Shown here in pieces: positions 1-6,040 of a stretch of DNA of 13,221 bases. Position numbers and translations under genes: made by a program. This DNA is from an uncultured Ruminococcus sp. (GTDB lineage: Bacteria; Bacillota; Clostridia; UBA1212; UBA1255): NCBI GenBank assembly GCA_902782885.1, contig CACZOW010000038.1, positions 1-13,221 on the forward strand. Direction: 5' to 3'. Position 1 is the stretch's first letter, and every line of letters starts with the position of its first letter. Under the pieces are notes generated by a model, which made no database searches, was not told the origin of the DNA, and saw nothing but the letters and a program-made list of their open reading frames with translations.

Positions 1-1019
1 ATCATGCTGCCGCCCAGGTCGTTGCGGGCATTGCGCAGCACCAGCTTTTTAAAGGACACGATCTTGTCGCCGTTTATATCGCGCGCGCCTTCAAAGAACG
101 GGTAATTGAAGCGGTTGTCTCCGCCGTAACCGCTGTCCGCCACGAGCTTCAGCGATTTGATCTGGGCGCCGCGGCTGGTACCGCCGGCAACGCGTACGCC
201 GCAAATCGTAGAATACACGAGCGTGCCGTCCGTTTCAAAGAAATCGACGTACGCCAGTCTCTCCCAGTCCTTGCCCCGCTGGTTGTAGTTGCGCGGCGTC
301 CAGGGGTCAATGGCGACTCCGTTCGCGAGCGCCCTATCATAATACACCCCGTTAATAAAAATACCGGTCTCATAATCGTACAGCAGTGTTTCGTCGATCA
401 CTATGTTTACGACCATCGAGCCGAATACGTCGGAAAACGATTTATCTCCGTCGCGGCTTCCGAGTATATAGGAGTAAAGCTTTACCGGTCCTGCCGGCGC
501 GCCGTCTTTGTACAGCGCGGCTTTAACCGAAACGAACAATGCCGTAAGATTGCTGTTGTTCGAGAGCTCCAGCGGGCGCGAGTAACGGAACGTGCTGCGG
601 CGCGCGTCGGCAGAATTAAAGAAATCTACATTCGGTACATCAGGAACATCATCGCGGATATTGTCCGGATCCGGATCCAGACCGCCGATAAACATATACG
701 GTTCGCCCGTCTGAGCTACGCGGCCGTCAGACACGCTGCGCCCTGTCGCGAGCGTAACGGTATACAGCACTTCGTATCCTTCAGGCGCGTACATCTCAAG
801 AATTATGCCGCACTCATAAAACCCGGGAGAATGCGACATTATCAATTCGGGAGCAGGTGCAGCATCGGTCGCGGTTCCCGCGTCATTCTGTGTTTCATCA
901 CTTCCGCTGGCGCGCGTCAATATAAGCTGCGTGAACCAGAATAAACTGAGCGCCAGCAGCGCGGCAATGATGACCGCGGCAAGGGTCAGTATTTGGTTTT
1001 TGTTCCGCGTTCCTGTCAT
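1..1019 (-). CDS. CotH-kinase-family membrane-anchored protein (3' end outside window)
   Basis: The reading frame is open from an ATG at 1019 to the left edge (339 codons, no stop), so the C-terminus is missing. Residues 10-33 are a hydrophobic signal anchor, followed by a Ser/Asp/Thr/Ala-rich linker and an Ig/chitobiase-like beta region starting near residue 65 (SPGFYECG). From about residue 210 it matches the CotH protein-kinase-like fold as I know it: a YVDFFETDG strand, then GVRVAGGTSRGAQIKSLKL, FNYPFF, and LVLRNARNDLGGSMI at the edge. CotH of Bacillus is an atypical kinase that phosphorylates spore-coat proteins; many clostridial homologues are extracellular and of unknown substrate. The kinase catalytic residues lie beyond the window, so activity cannot be judged. 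It is the last visible gene of the htrA operon: only 6 nt separate it from the preceding stop, and its SD (AAGAGG, 1022-1027) overlaps that stop codon, suggesting translational coupling. Family assignment is by motif recognition. Confidence 0.82.
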   Translation of the reverse strand, partial: MTGTRNKNQILTLAAVIIAALLALSLFWFTQLILTRASGSDETQNDAGTATDAAPAPELIMSHSPGFYECGIILEMYAPEGYEVLYTVTLATGRSVSDGRVAQTGEPYMFIGGLDPDPDNIRDDVPDVPNVDFFNSADARRSTFRYSRPLELSNNSNLTALFVSVKAALYKDGAPAGPVKLYSYILGSRDGDKSFSDVFGSMVVNIVIDETLLYDYETGIFINGVYYDRALANGVAIDPWTPRNYNQRGKDWERLAYVDFFETDGTLVYSTICGVRVAGGTSRGAQIKSLKLVADSGYGGDNRFNYPFFEGARDINGDKIVSFKKLVLRNARNDLGGSM

Positions 1020-1025
1020 TGCCTC

Positions 1026-1886
1026 TTACTCGAATTTTACTGAATCGATCCACTTTTTAAAATTGCTGTCCATACCCGCCGCTCTGCTCTTCAGCGTGGA
1101 AAACTGAAAGAGCCAGATACGCTCGCCGGATTCCCGGACGATATATACCTTGTAGTGGTACGTAATTTTATTGTCCGGATTCTGATAATCGTATTCAAAG
1201 AAATAGCGGCTGCCGTCTTTCTGGATCTTTGCATCCGGGAAATCCTCGTATTCAGAAATATAATCGCAATATTCCGCCAGATCGATATTGGAACCCGCGG
1301 GAAATTCGGATTTGCTCACAGCTAAAGCGGCGCCGCGCTTATCGGATACGCATACCATGTCGTACCGGTCATCTTTTTCTTCTTTGAAACTGGTATCGAG
1401 AGTAATGGCAAAATATTTATTTTTAAAAGTTTTAGATCTTATTATCGTCGTACGCGAGGCTACGATGAAACCAACGGCGAGACCGATCAGGATCGCAATT
1501 ACGAGGATCAGAATGCCCCTTTTACTGTTCTTTTTTCTGATCTCCCGGACCGCGGGATCACTTTCGTTGCCGTTAAAACGGAACGGATTGCCTGCGGTGG
1601 GATTGTAATGGTTTTTGCCGGAAACGGCAATATCTTCAGTGCCCTCGGGAATATTGTATACGTCGAGGCACCAATCTTTGGAAGAAAGTCCCGCAATGGC
1701 GAACAGCTTTAAAGCGCCGTCTCCGATCTCCGCGGTCCCGGTCTCGCCGCTTTTCAGTTCAAGCAGCATTCGGGTACGCACGCCGTTAATATCGGTATCG
1801 CCGTTTACGGGATCTTCAATATAGAATTTCATCTTTCCCAAAGAGGCAACGATGCTTTTTTCTCTTGTCACACTAAGCTGTCTCAT
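1026..1886 (-). CDS. Uncharacterised single-pass membrane protein with conserved N-terminal cytoplasmic domain
   Basis: This is a 286-residue protein of unknown function. Residues 1-108 form a soluble domain beginning TREKSIVASLGKMKFYIED and ending SGKNHYNPTAGNPFRFNG. I recognise this pattern as recurring in uncharacterised Firmicute membrane proteins but know no function for it. A basic stretch (RKKNSKR, about 117-123) precedes one transmembrane helix at about 124-144, so the N-terminal domain should be cytoplasmic. The C-terminal 140 residues would be outside; they are charged and rich in Tyr and Phe, with no motif I can name. The ATG at 1886 is preceded by a strong GGGGGAG site at 1892-1898, inside the end of the upstream tcdA-like gene, only 2 nt after its stop. 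The 6-nt gap to the CotH-like gene downstream suggests the two products are made together, possibly acting at the same membrane; that is inference. Confidence 0.85.
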   Translation of the reverse strand: MRQLSVTREKSIVASLGKMKFYIEDPVNGDTDINGVRTRMLLELKSGETGTAEIGDGALKLFAIAGLSSKDWCLDVYNIPEGTEDIAVSGKNHYNPTAGNPFRFNGNESDPAVREIRKKNSKRGILILVIAILIGLAVGFIVASRTTIIRSKTFKNKYFAITLDTSFKEEKDDRYDMVCVSDKRGAALAVSKSEFPAGSNIDLAEYCDYISEYEDFPDAKIQKDGSRYFFEYDYQNPDNKITYHYKVYIVRESGERIWLFQFSTLKSRAAGMDSNFKKWIDSVKFE

Positions 1887-1888
1887 AA

Positions 1889-2635
1889 TTACTCCCCCTT
1901 TTCTTTCATTTTACCACAGATAGGCGTTTCGGGCAAGTATCCAGTGCCGGGCAGCAATATACGCCGGATCACCGCTGCCGCGACTGTCAGCCCGGCAGCT
2001 TCGGGAACGTATGAAATGCTGGCGACGGTGTGAGGCGACGCGGTCCTGACCGCTGAGGTATCGGAGATGACCGCCGGCACGCCGCTGTCAACGCCCGCTT
2101 TTCGGAGCGCCTGGCGCATTGCCCGCGCAAGCGGATCGCCGGAGGTCTGAAAAAGGTCAATGACGTTGAATACAGGCATTTCAAAACGGTTGCCCGCGCC
2201 CATGCAGGTGATCACCGGCCGCCCGGCTTCCCGCGCCCGCACGATGATCGCGACTTTGGCCGGCACGTCGTCGATGCAGTCTACGATATGGTCGAATCCT
2301 GAGAAGTCTATCGAATTGCGCTCTGCTCTGCCGTAAAACTCCGGAACCGTTTCGATATCCAGCGCCGGATTGATATCAAGCGCGCGGCGGCGGAAAGCCT
2401 CGGTCTTCAGCATTCCCACATTGGAATGGAGCGCCAGCACCTGCCGATTGATGTTTGAAAGCGAGACGGTATCACCGTCAACGGCCGTAATATGACCGAT
2501 ACCTGCCCGCACCAGCGCTTCGCCGCAGCTGCCGCCCACGCCGCCGAGGCCGAATAACAATACCCGCGCGCGGGCAAGTTTTTCCAGCGCGTCTCTCCCA
2601 ATGAGCAATTCGGTACGTTCGGTAAAATCAAACAT
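1889..2635 (-). CDS. tcdA: ThiF/E1-like tRNA threonylcarbamoyladenosine dehydratase (TcdA/CsdL family)
   Basis: This is a 248-residue cytosolic E1-like adenylating enzyme. TcdA uses ATP to cyclise t6A at position 37 of ANN-decoding tRNAs to ct6A. Visible features are the nucleotide-binding GLGGVGG loop at residues 29-35, VDGD at 52-55, the SNINRQ motif at 60-65 carrying the Asn and Arg that contact ATP, and VDCIDD at 118-123. The C-terminal PEAAGLTVAAAVIRRIL segment matches the end of the family fold. The length is close to usual for TcdA. The VYSxE-like motif near the C-terminus is altered (VISDTSAV, about 189-196). Other ThiF/MoeB-like roles are possible but no partner sulfur carrier is nearby. 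The ATG at 2635 overlaps the nth TGA by one base (TGATG), a classic translational-coupling arrangement, so it belongs to the htrA-nth operon. Confidence 0.9.
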   Translation of the reverse strand: MFDFTERTELLIGRDALEKLARARVLLFGLGGVGGSCGEALVRAGIGHITAVDGDTVSLSNINRQVLALHSNVGMLKTEAFRRRALDINPALDIETVPEFYGRAERNSIDFSGFDHIVDCIDDVPAKVAIIVRAREAGRPVITCMGAGNRFEMPVFNVIDLFQTSGDPLARAMRQALRKAGVDSGVPAVISDTSAVRTASPHTVASISYVPEAAGLTVAAAVIRRILLPGTGYLPETPICGKMKEKGE

Positions 2636-3291
2636 CAGGCCTGTCCCCCGTTAAAATGCGCACAGTGCGAGCTGATCGGGCACGCCTGACAATCCGGCCG
2701 GCCGGCAACGCACACCGCTCTTCCGTGCGTGATGAGCAGGTGCGACAGCGCAAGCGCGTCTCCCGATTTGGGATCTTCGGGCGGTATCAGCACTCTCAGA
2801 TCTTTTTCGATCGCCTCCGGCGTGGTGCTGTCGGAAATGCCCAGCAGCGCCCAGATCCGTTTTACGTGGGTATCGATAACATACGCCGGCGCGCCGAACC
2901 ATTCGCCCATAACGAGGTTGGCGGTCTTGCGGCCGGTTCCCGCCAGTTCCGTCATTGCGTCAATAGAATCCGGCACTTCTCCGCCGTACTCATCCGTCAG
3001 CTGCCGGCAGCATTTTTTGATATTTGCTGCTTTGGTGCGATACAGGCCGCAGGAACGTATGAGCGCTTCAAGTTCAGACAGATCGGCGTCAGCTAAAGAC
3101 CGTGCGTCCGGGAAGCGGGCAAACAGCGCCGGTGAGACTTTATTGACACGCACGTCCGTACACTGTGCGGATAATATTGTGCTCACCAGCAACTGTACCG
3201 CGGAACTGAAACGCAGCCCGCATTTGTCGCCTCCGGGATACGCCTGTCTTAATTCCGCGATTATCTCATCGAGTTCCGCGCGCGTCATCAT
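2635..3291 (-). CDS. nth: Endonuclease III (DNA glycosylase/AP lyase)
   Basis: This 218-residue bifunctional base-excision-repair enzyme removes oxidised pyrimidines and cleaves AP sites. The helix-hairpin-helix is at LAGTGRKTANLV (116-127) with the catalytic lysine at K122, and the catalytic aspartate is D140 in VIDTHVKR. The [4Fe-4S] cluster loop is intact with C194, C201, C204 and C210 in the canonical C-X6-C-X2-C-X5-C spacing. Length matches the family (about 211 residues in E. coli). The start is one of two adjacent ATGs (3291 or 3288), served by GGAGAGA at 3297-3303. It lies 17 nt after the htrA stop and overlaps the next gene by 1 nt, so it is an internal operon gene without a visible promoter of its own. 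Confidence 0.97.
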   Translation of the reverse strand: MMTRAELDEIIAELRQAYPGGDKCGLRFSSAVQLLVSTILSAQCTDVRVNKVSPALFARFPDARSLADADLSELEALIRSCGLYRTKAANIKKCCRQLTDEYGGEVPDSIDAMTELAGTGRKTANLVMGEWFGAPAYVIDTHVKRIWALLGISDSTTPEAIEKDLRVLIPPEDPKSGDALALSHLLITHGRAVCVAGRPDCQACPISSHCAHFNGGQA

Positions 3292-3308
3292 ATTAATCTC
3301 TCCATGCT

Positions 3309-4895
3309 TCAGGCTGCTCTCAGCGTCACTGAAAGATCGTAGAATTTATCTTCGGAGTGGCGGTAGATGCGCAGCGTGATCGTATCTCCGGGAGCATATT
3401 TGAGCAGCTCGGTGCGCAGCCCGGCAAAGTCGAGCACTTCGACGCCATCTATAGCGCAGATTATATCCTCTCTTTTGATCCCGGCTTCATCGGCGCATGT
3501 GCCTTTGGTAACATCGTCTACATAAGCTCCCTGCGACCAGTTGTTCTTCTTGGCGGCGCTCCAGTTGTACCGGGTGTCGATGGTCACGCCCAGCACCGGT
3601 TTCACATATTTGCCGTATTTGCGGAACGAATCGATTATCCGCCGCGCGGTGTTGGAGGAAATGGCGAAGGACATATTCTCATAATTCTCCGCCACCACCT
3701 TGATAACGCTGATACCGACGAGTTTGCCTTCGGAATTGACCACCGCGCCGCCGCTGTTGCCCGGATTGATGGGTGCGGTCATCTGGATCATGTCGTAAAG
3801 CACTTTGTTGTCCCCGGAAGACGACGAGGATATGCTCCGCTTCAGGCCGCTAATTACACCGTCGCAGACAGAGTTCATGAATTCAATTCCGCCGGGGCTG
3901 CCGATGGCGATCACTTTCTCGCCCACGGACAATTTCTCGGAGTCGGCGAATTCGATAGGTACCAGCCCTTCGCGGTCAACTTTGATCAGCGCCAGGTCGC
4001 TCTCTTCGTCGTATCCGATCAGACTGACTACTTCGTACGGTTCGACCAGAGAGGAACCGAAATATACATATGCTTTGTAATTCTTACCGATGGACCCGGT
4101 GCTTCGGTCAACGATAGAATCGATCACGTGGAAGTTGGTCAATATCTCTCCGTCTTCCGAAACGACCACGCCCGCACCCTGGGAAAGTCCGGTCTCGGTC
4201 TGATTCTCCCAGGCGGCGCCGCTGACTTCCACGGTCATGATGGCGACAACGGAAGGCGATGCTTTCGCGTACGCCGCGGCAGTGCTGCTTTCGCCGTCAA
4301 CATTGATCGTGACCTGGGAACCCGGTGCGACTTCATCATCTCCTATTCGTGCGCCTTCGCGCGACGTCCGGCTGTATCCGGAATTGGAGGCATTGTATTT
4401 CTTTACAAGTGTGGCAAACAGGCTGGACTCTTTTGAAGGAAAATACAGGAGCAGTGCTCCGAGCACTGCCACACAGATAAGCGTGGACAGAACGGAGATC
4501 AGTACGGTTAGTCCGGGCCAGGTCTTGCCCGCGCTGCCGGCGGCACGCTGCCGTGCACGTTTTTCCTCTTTTTTGGTACGTCTGTATTCGCGTTTCAGCC
4601 TTCTGATATGTTCTTTATAATCGTCCACCGTATACTCGGACGTGGTGTCAGGCACGGCTTCGTGCGCGGTATCGGAAACTTCCTCAACAGGATCGGACTC
4701 AGTGACGGGATCGGCCTCTTCCGGAACTGCAGCTGCCGATACGACAGCTTCCGGAACTGTGTCGGTGGCTACGCCGGGGGTTATATCGTTTCTGAACTCG
4801 GTATCGGTCGTTTCCTTTTCGAGCAGCGGATCGGCCAGGCTGTCGGTTTCAATTTCTTTCAAATCTTCATCATGATCTGACAATTTAAACATCAC
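3309..4895 (-). CDS. htrA: HtrA/DegP-like membrane-anchored serine protease with PDZ domain
   Basis: This is a 528-residue trypsin-like envelope quality-control protease. Residues 1-127 are a long cytoplasmic extension, first acidic and Pro/Val/Thr-rich (about 15-90), then strongly basic (about 92-124). One transmembrane helix follows at about 128-151. The protease domain spans about 205-425 with the catalytic triad H256 (TNFHVI), D300 (ESDLALIKV) and S381 (PINPGNSGGAVV). A single PDZ domain follows at about 433-525. The overall plan resembles Bacillus HtrA/HtrB but the cytosolic tail is longer than usual. The furthest start is a GTG at 4895; the adjacent ATG at 4892 is equally plausible, since GAAAGG at 4895-4900 is very close to both. 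It is the first gene of a five-gene operon from the promoter at 4931-4958 and is preceded by a cre-like inverted repeat. The neighbouring response regulator could control it, but that is only positional. Confidence 0.95.
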   Translation of the reverse strand: MMFKLSDHDEDLKEIETDSLADPLLEKETTDTEFRNDITPGVATDTVPEAVVSAAAVPEEADPVTESDPVEEVSDTAHEAVPDTTSEYTVDDYKEHIRRLKREYRRTKKEEKRARQRAAGSAGKTWPGLTVLISVLSTLICVAVLGALLLYFPSKESSLFATLVKKYNASNSGYSRTSREGARIGDDEVAPGSQVTINVDGESSTAAAYAKASPSVVAIMTVEVSGAAWENQTETGLSQGAGVVVSEDGEILTNFHVIDSIVDRSTGSIGKNYKAYVYFGSSLVEPYEVVSLIGYDEESDLALIKVDREGLVPIEFADSEKLSVGEKVIAIGSPGGIEFMNSVCDGVISGLKRSISSSSSGDNKVLYDMIQMTAPINPGNSGGAVVNSEGKLVGISVIKVVAENYENMSFAISSNTARRIIDSFRKYGKYVKPVLGVTIDTRYNWSAAKKNNWSQGAYVDDVTKGTCADEAGIKREDIICAIDGVEVLDFAGLRTELLKYAPGDTITLRIYRHSEDKFYDLSVTLRAA

Positions 4896-4902
4896 CTTTC
4901 AG

Positions 4903-4921
4903 GGAAAACGTTTACGTTTTC
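4903..4921 (-). promoter_or_regulatory. Inverted repeat / cre-like operator in htrA leader
   Basis: Positions 4904-4921 form a perfect 7-bp inverted repeat (GAAAACG and CGTTTTC around TTTA). The overlapping 14-mer at 4903-4916, GGAAAACGTTTACG on the plus strand, fits the CcpA cre consensus TGWAANCGNTNWCA at all but the two outermost positions. It lies between the -10 box and the SD of htrA, close to the expected transcription start, where a bound repressor would act as a roadblock. It could equally be a weak RNA hairpin or the operator of another LacI-family repressor. Confidence 0.4.
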
Positions 4922-4930
4922 GCACGTTAT

Positions 4931-4958
4931 ATTATAACATCACGCGTCAATAGTACAA
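4931..4958 (-). promoter_or_regulatory. Sigma-A promoter of the htrA operon
   Basis: On the minus strand, -35 TTGTAC (4953-4958), a 16-nt spacer, then a consensus -10 TATAAT (4931-4936). Transcription would start near 4924, giving a leader of about 30 nt. A TTGACG at 4945-4950 is only 8 nt from the -10 and cannot serve as its -35. Confidence 0.7.
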
Positions 4959-4995
4959 ACGAACGCCCGGGCGGCACTAACATCCTGCCCGGGCG
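4954..4995 (-). terminator. Intrinsic terminator of the response-regulator gene
   Basis: Read on the minus strand, a 9-bp GC stem (CGCCCGGGC paired with GCCCGGGCG; arms at 4987-4995 and 4964-4972) with a 14-nt loop is followed by TTCGTTTGT. It starts about 30 nt after the regulator's stop. The arms are self-palindromic, so the locus also reads as an 11-nt direct repeat (GCCCGGGCGGC at 4965-4975 and 4987-4997). The T-rich tail overlaps the htrA -35 box. Confidence 0.6.
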
Positions 4996-5025
4996 GCTCG
5001 CGGCTGATATGCGCAAGTAAGTAGA

Positions 5026-5760
5026 TCAGCTTTTATTAACGTCAAATCTGTAACCCTTGCCCCAGACGGTTGTAACTGACCAAACGTGGTCGTTGCCGCA
5101 GATCTTGTCGCGCATACGTTTGATGTGAACGTCAACGGTGCGCGTATTGCCCGCGTAATTGAATCCCCAGACGCCGGTGAGCAGCTGCTCCCGGGTAAAC
5201 ACGACGCCGGGATTGGATGCGAGGCAGTAGAGCAATTCAAATTCTTTGGGCGGCATGATCACATTATGCCCGTCAACGCTGACGCTGTATTTGTTATGGT
5301 CGATCCTTAGTCCCGGGTAAACGATCCGGGAGGAGGACGGCGCGCTGTCTGCTTCGTCATCGTTATCGGCATGTCGCGTAATAAGTTCCGCGTGTCTGAT
5401 CGCGGTCTTCAGGCGCGCGCTGAATTCTCTGGGTTCAAAAGGTGCGACGATATAATCATCCGCTCCGAGTTCCAGCGCCAGGACAATATCGAAGGAATCC
5501 CGCTTCGGACTGACAATAATTATCTGAACATTGGAGATCGCACGGAGCTTTTTGCATATCTCCAGCGTATCCTGCCCGTATCCGAAACCGTTGCCCAGAA
5601 TGACCGCCGACGGGTCAAAGTCAGCAAATCGGTTCATAAACTCAGCAGCGTCGTCGATATACGTGAATTCGTAACACAACGCCGCGCAGCACTCTTTAAC
5701 TTCCTTCTTTACCGTTTCATCCGTATTGATCAAAAAAACCTTTGTCTTGCTCATCTTCAT
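5026..5760 (-). CDS. OmpR-family winged-helix regulator with degenerate receiver domain
   Basis: This is a response-regulator-like transcription factor (about 244 residues). Numbering below counts the upstream in-frame TTG at 5763 as residue 1, so subtract one for this ATG. Residues 7-125 form the receiver fold, but the phosphoacceptor position is Gly (VILGNG, G57), the acidic pair is T14-D15 instead of Asp-Asp, and the conserved Lys is Ala (YIVAPF, A107); the Thr position is Ser (S85). An acidic Ser-rich linker (about 132-145) leads to an intact winged-helix DNA-binding domain (about 147-241) with PPKEFELLYCLASNPG, TREQLL, RTVDVHIKRMRDKI and TVWGKGYRF. It should bind DNA without conventional phosphorylation. 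No histidine kinase is adjacent. AAAGG at 5764-5768 lies 3 nt from the ATG at 5760 and 9 nt from the ATG at 5754, so 5754 may be the true start. It is monocistronic, with its own promoter and terminator. Confidence 0.93.
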   Translation of the reverse strand: MKMSKTKVFLINTDETVKKEVKECCAALCYEFTYIDDAAEFMNRFADFDPSAVILGNGFGYGQDTLEICKKLRAISNVQIIIVSPKRDSFDIVLALELGADDYIVAPFEPREFSARLKTAIRHAELITRHADNDDEADSAPSSSRIVYPGLRIDHNKYSVSVDGHNVIMPPKEFELLYCLASNPGVVFTREQLLTGVWGFNYAGNTRTVDVHIKRMRDKICGNDHVWSVTTVWGKGYRFDVNKS

Positions 5761-5780
5761 CAACCTTTACTGAGGAATCT

Positions 5781-5792
5781 CGATGCGCATCG
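5781..5792. promoter_or_regulatory. 12-bp perfect palindrome in regulator leader
   Basis: CGATGCGCATCG is a perfect palindrome located between the predicted transcription start (about 5822) and the SD of the degenerate response regulator. It may be an operator or a small hairpin; nothing identifies its ligand. Short palindromes also arise by chance. Confidence 0.25.
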
Positions 5793-5828
5793 GACAAGCT
5801 GCCGTACTGCCGTGGAATCGATGATAAT

Positions 5829-5857
5829 ATTATAATTGCACTAAAAATATTAAGCAA
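5829..5857 (-). promoter_or_regulatory. Promoter of the response-regulator gene
   Basis: On the minus strand, a consensus -10 TATAAT (5829-5834) is preceded by a 17-nt spacer and a weak -35, TTGCTT (5852-5857). The surrounding DNA is very AT-rich. The leader to the SD would be about 55 nt. A weak -35 could mean the promoter depends on an activator binding upstream. Confidence 0.55.
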
Positions 5858-5883
5858 GAGTTATTTATTTGTCCAATTTGTGT

Positions 5884-5935
5884 GTTTTTTGTGTCATTTT
5901 GTCATTTAAGCTGCCATATAAGCACAAAAAATGAC
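5884..5935. repeat. Repeated heptamer AAATGAC in the divergent intergenic region
   Basis: The heptamer AAATGAC occurs twice on the minus strand (5893-5899 and 5901-5907, 8-bp period) and once on the plus strand (5929-5935). The run TTTTTTGTG at 5885-5893 is matched by the inverse CACAAAAAA at 5923-5931. It lies between the promoters of the regulator and of ychF. Such repeats can be binding sites for a dimeric regulator, but the AT bias of the region makes chance similarity possible. Confidence 0.3.
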
Positions 5936-5952
5936 GAAGGCCGGACTGCATA

Positions 5953-5981
5953 TTAACAAAAAAGCGGTTCTGTGGTATAAT
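5953..5981 (+). promoter_or_regulatory. Extended -10 promoter of ychF
   Basis: -35 TTAACA (5953-5958, one mismatch to consensus), a 17-nt spacer, and an extended -10 TGGTATAAT (5973-5981). Transcription would start near 5988, giving a leader of about 50 nt that opens with a small CCGC-GAGA-GCGG hairpin at 5991-6002. Confidence 0.8.
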
Positions 5982-6040
5982 GATCCGGGTCCGCGAGAGC
6001 GGGCTTTAAGGATATTGACGGATCACGGAGATGATACAGA

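Noticed and set aside
149..373. 74-codon minus-strand open frame near the left edge
   Set aside because: It lies out of frame inside the CotH-like gene, which reads continuously from 1019 to the edge with recognisable CotH motifs.
2656..3379. Plus-strand open frames opposite nth (146 and 216 codons)
   Set aside because: Both lie antisense to nth, whose HhH and Fe-S cluster residues prove the minus frame. Their composition is Arg/Ser-rich, as expected of shadows.
3357..4436. Long open frame of 359 codons on the plus strand opposite htrA
   Set aside because: It is an antisense shadow of the GC-biased htrA reading frame. The htrA frame shows catalytic triad and PDZ motifs, while the plus frame has no recognisable domain and no ribosome binding site that I can see.
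4945..4950. TTGACG as the -35 box of the htrA promoter
   Set aside because: It is only 8 nt from the TATAAT; the TTGTAC at 4953-4958 gives a workable 16-nt spacing.
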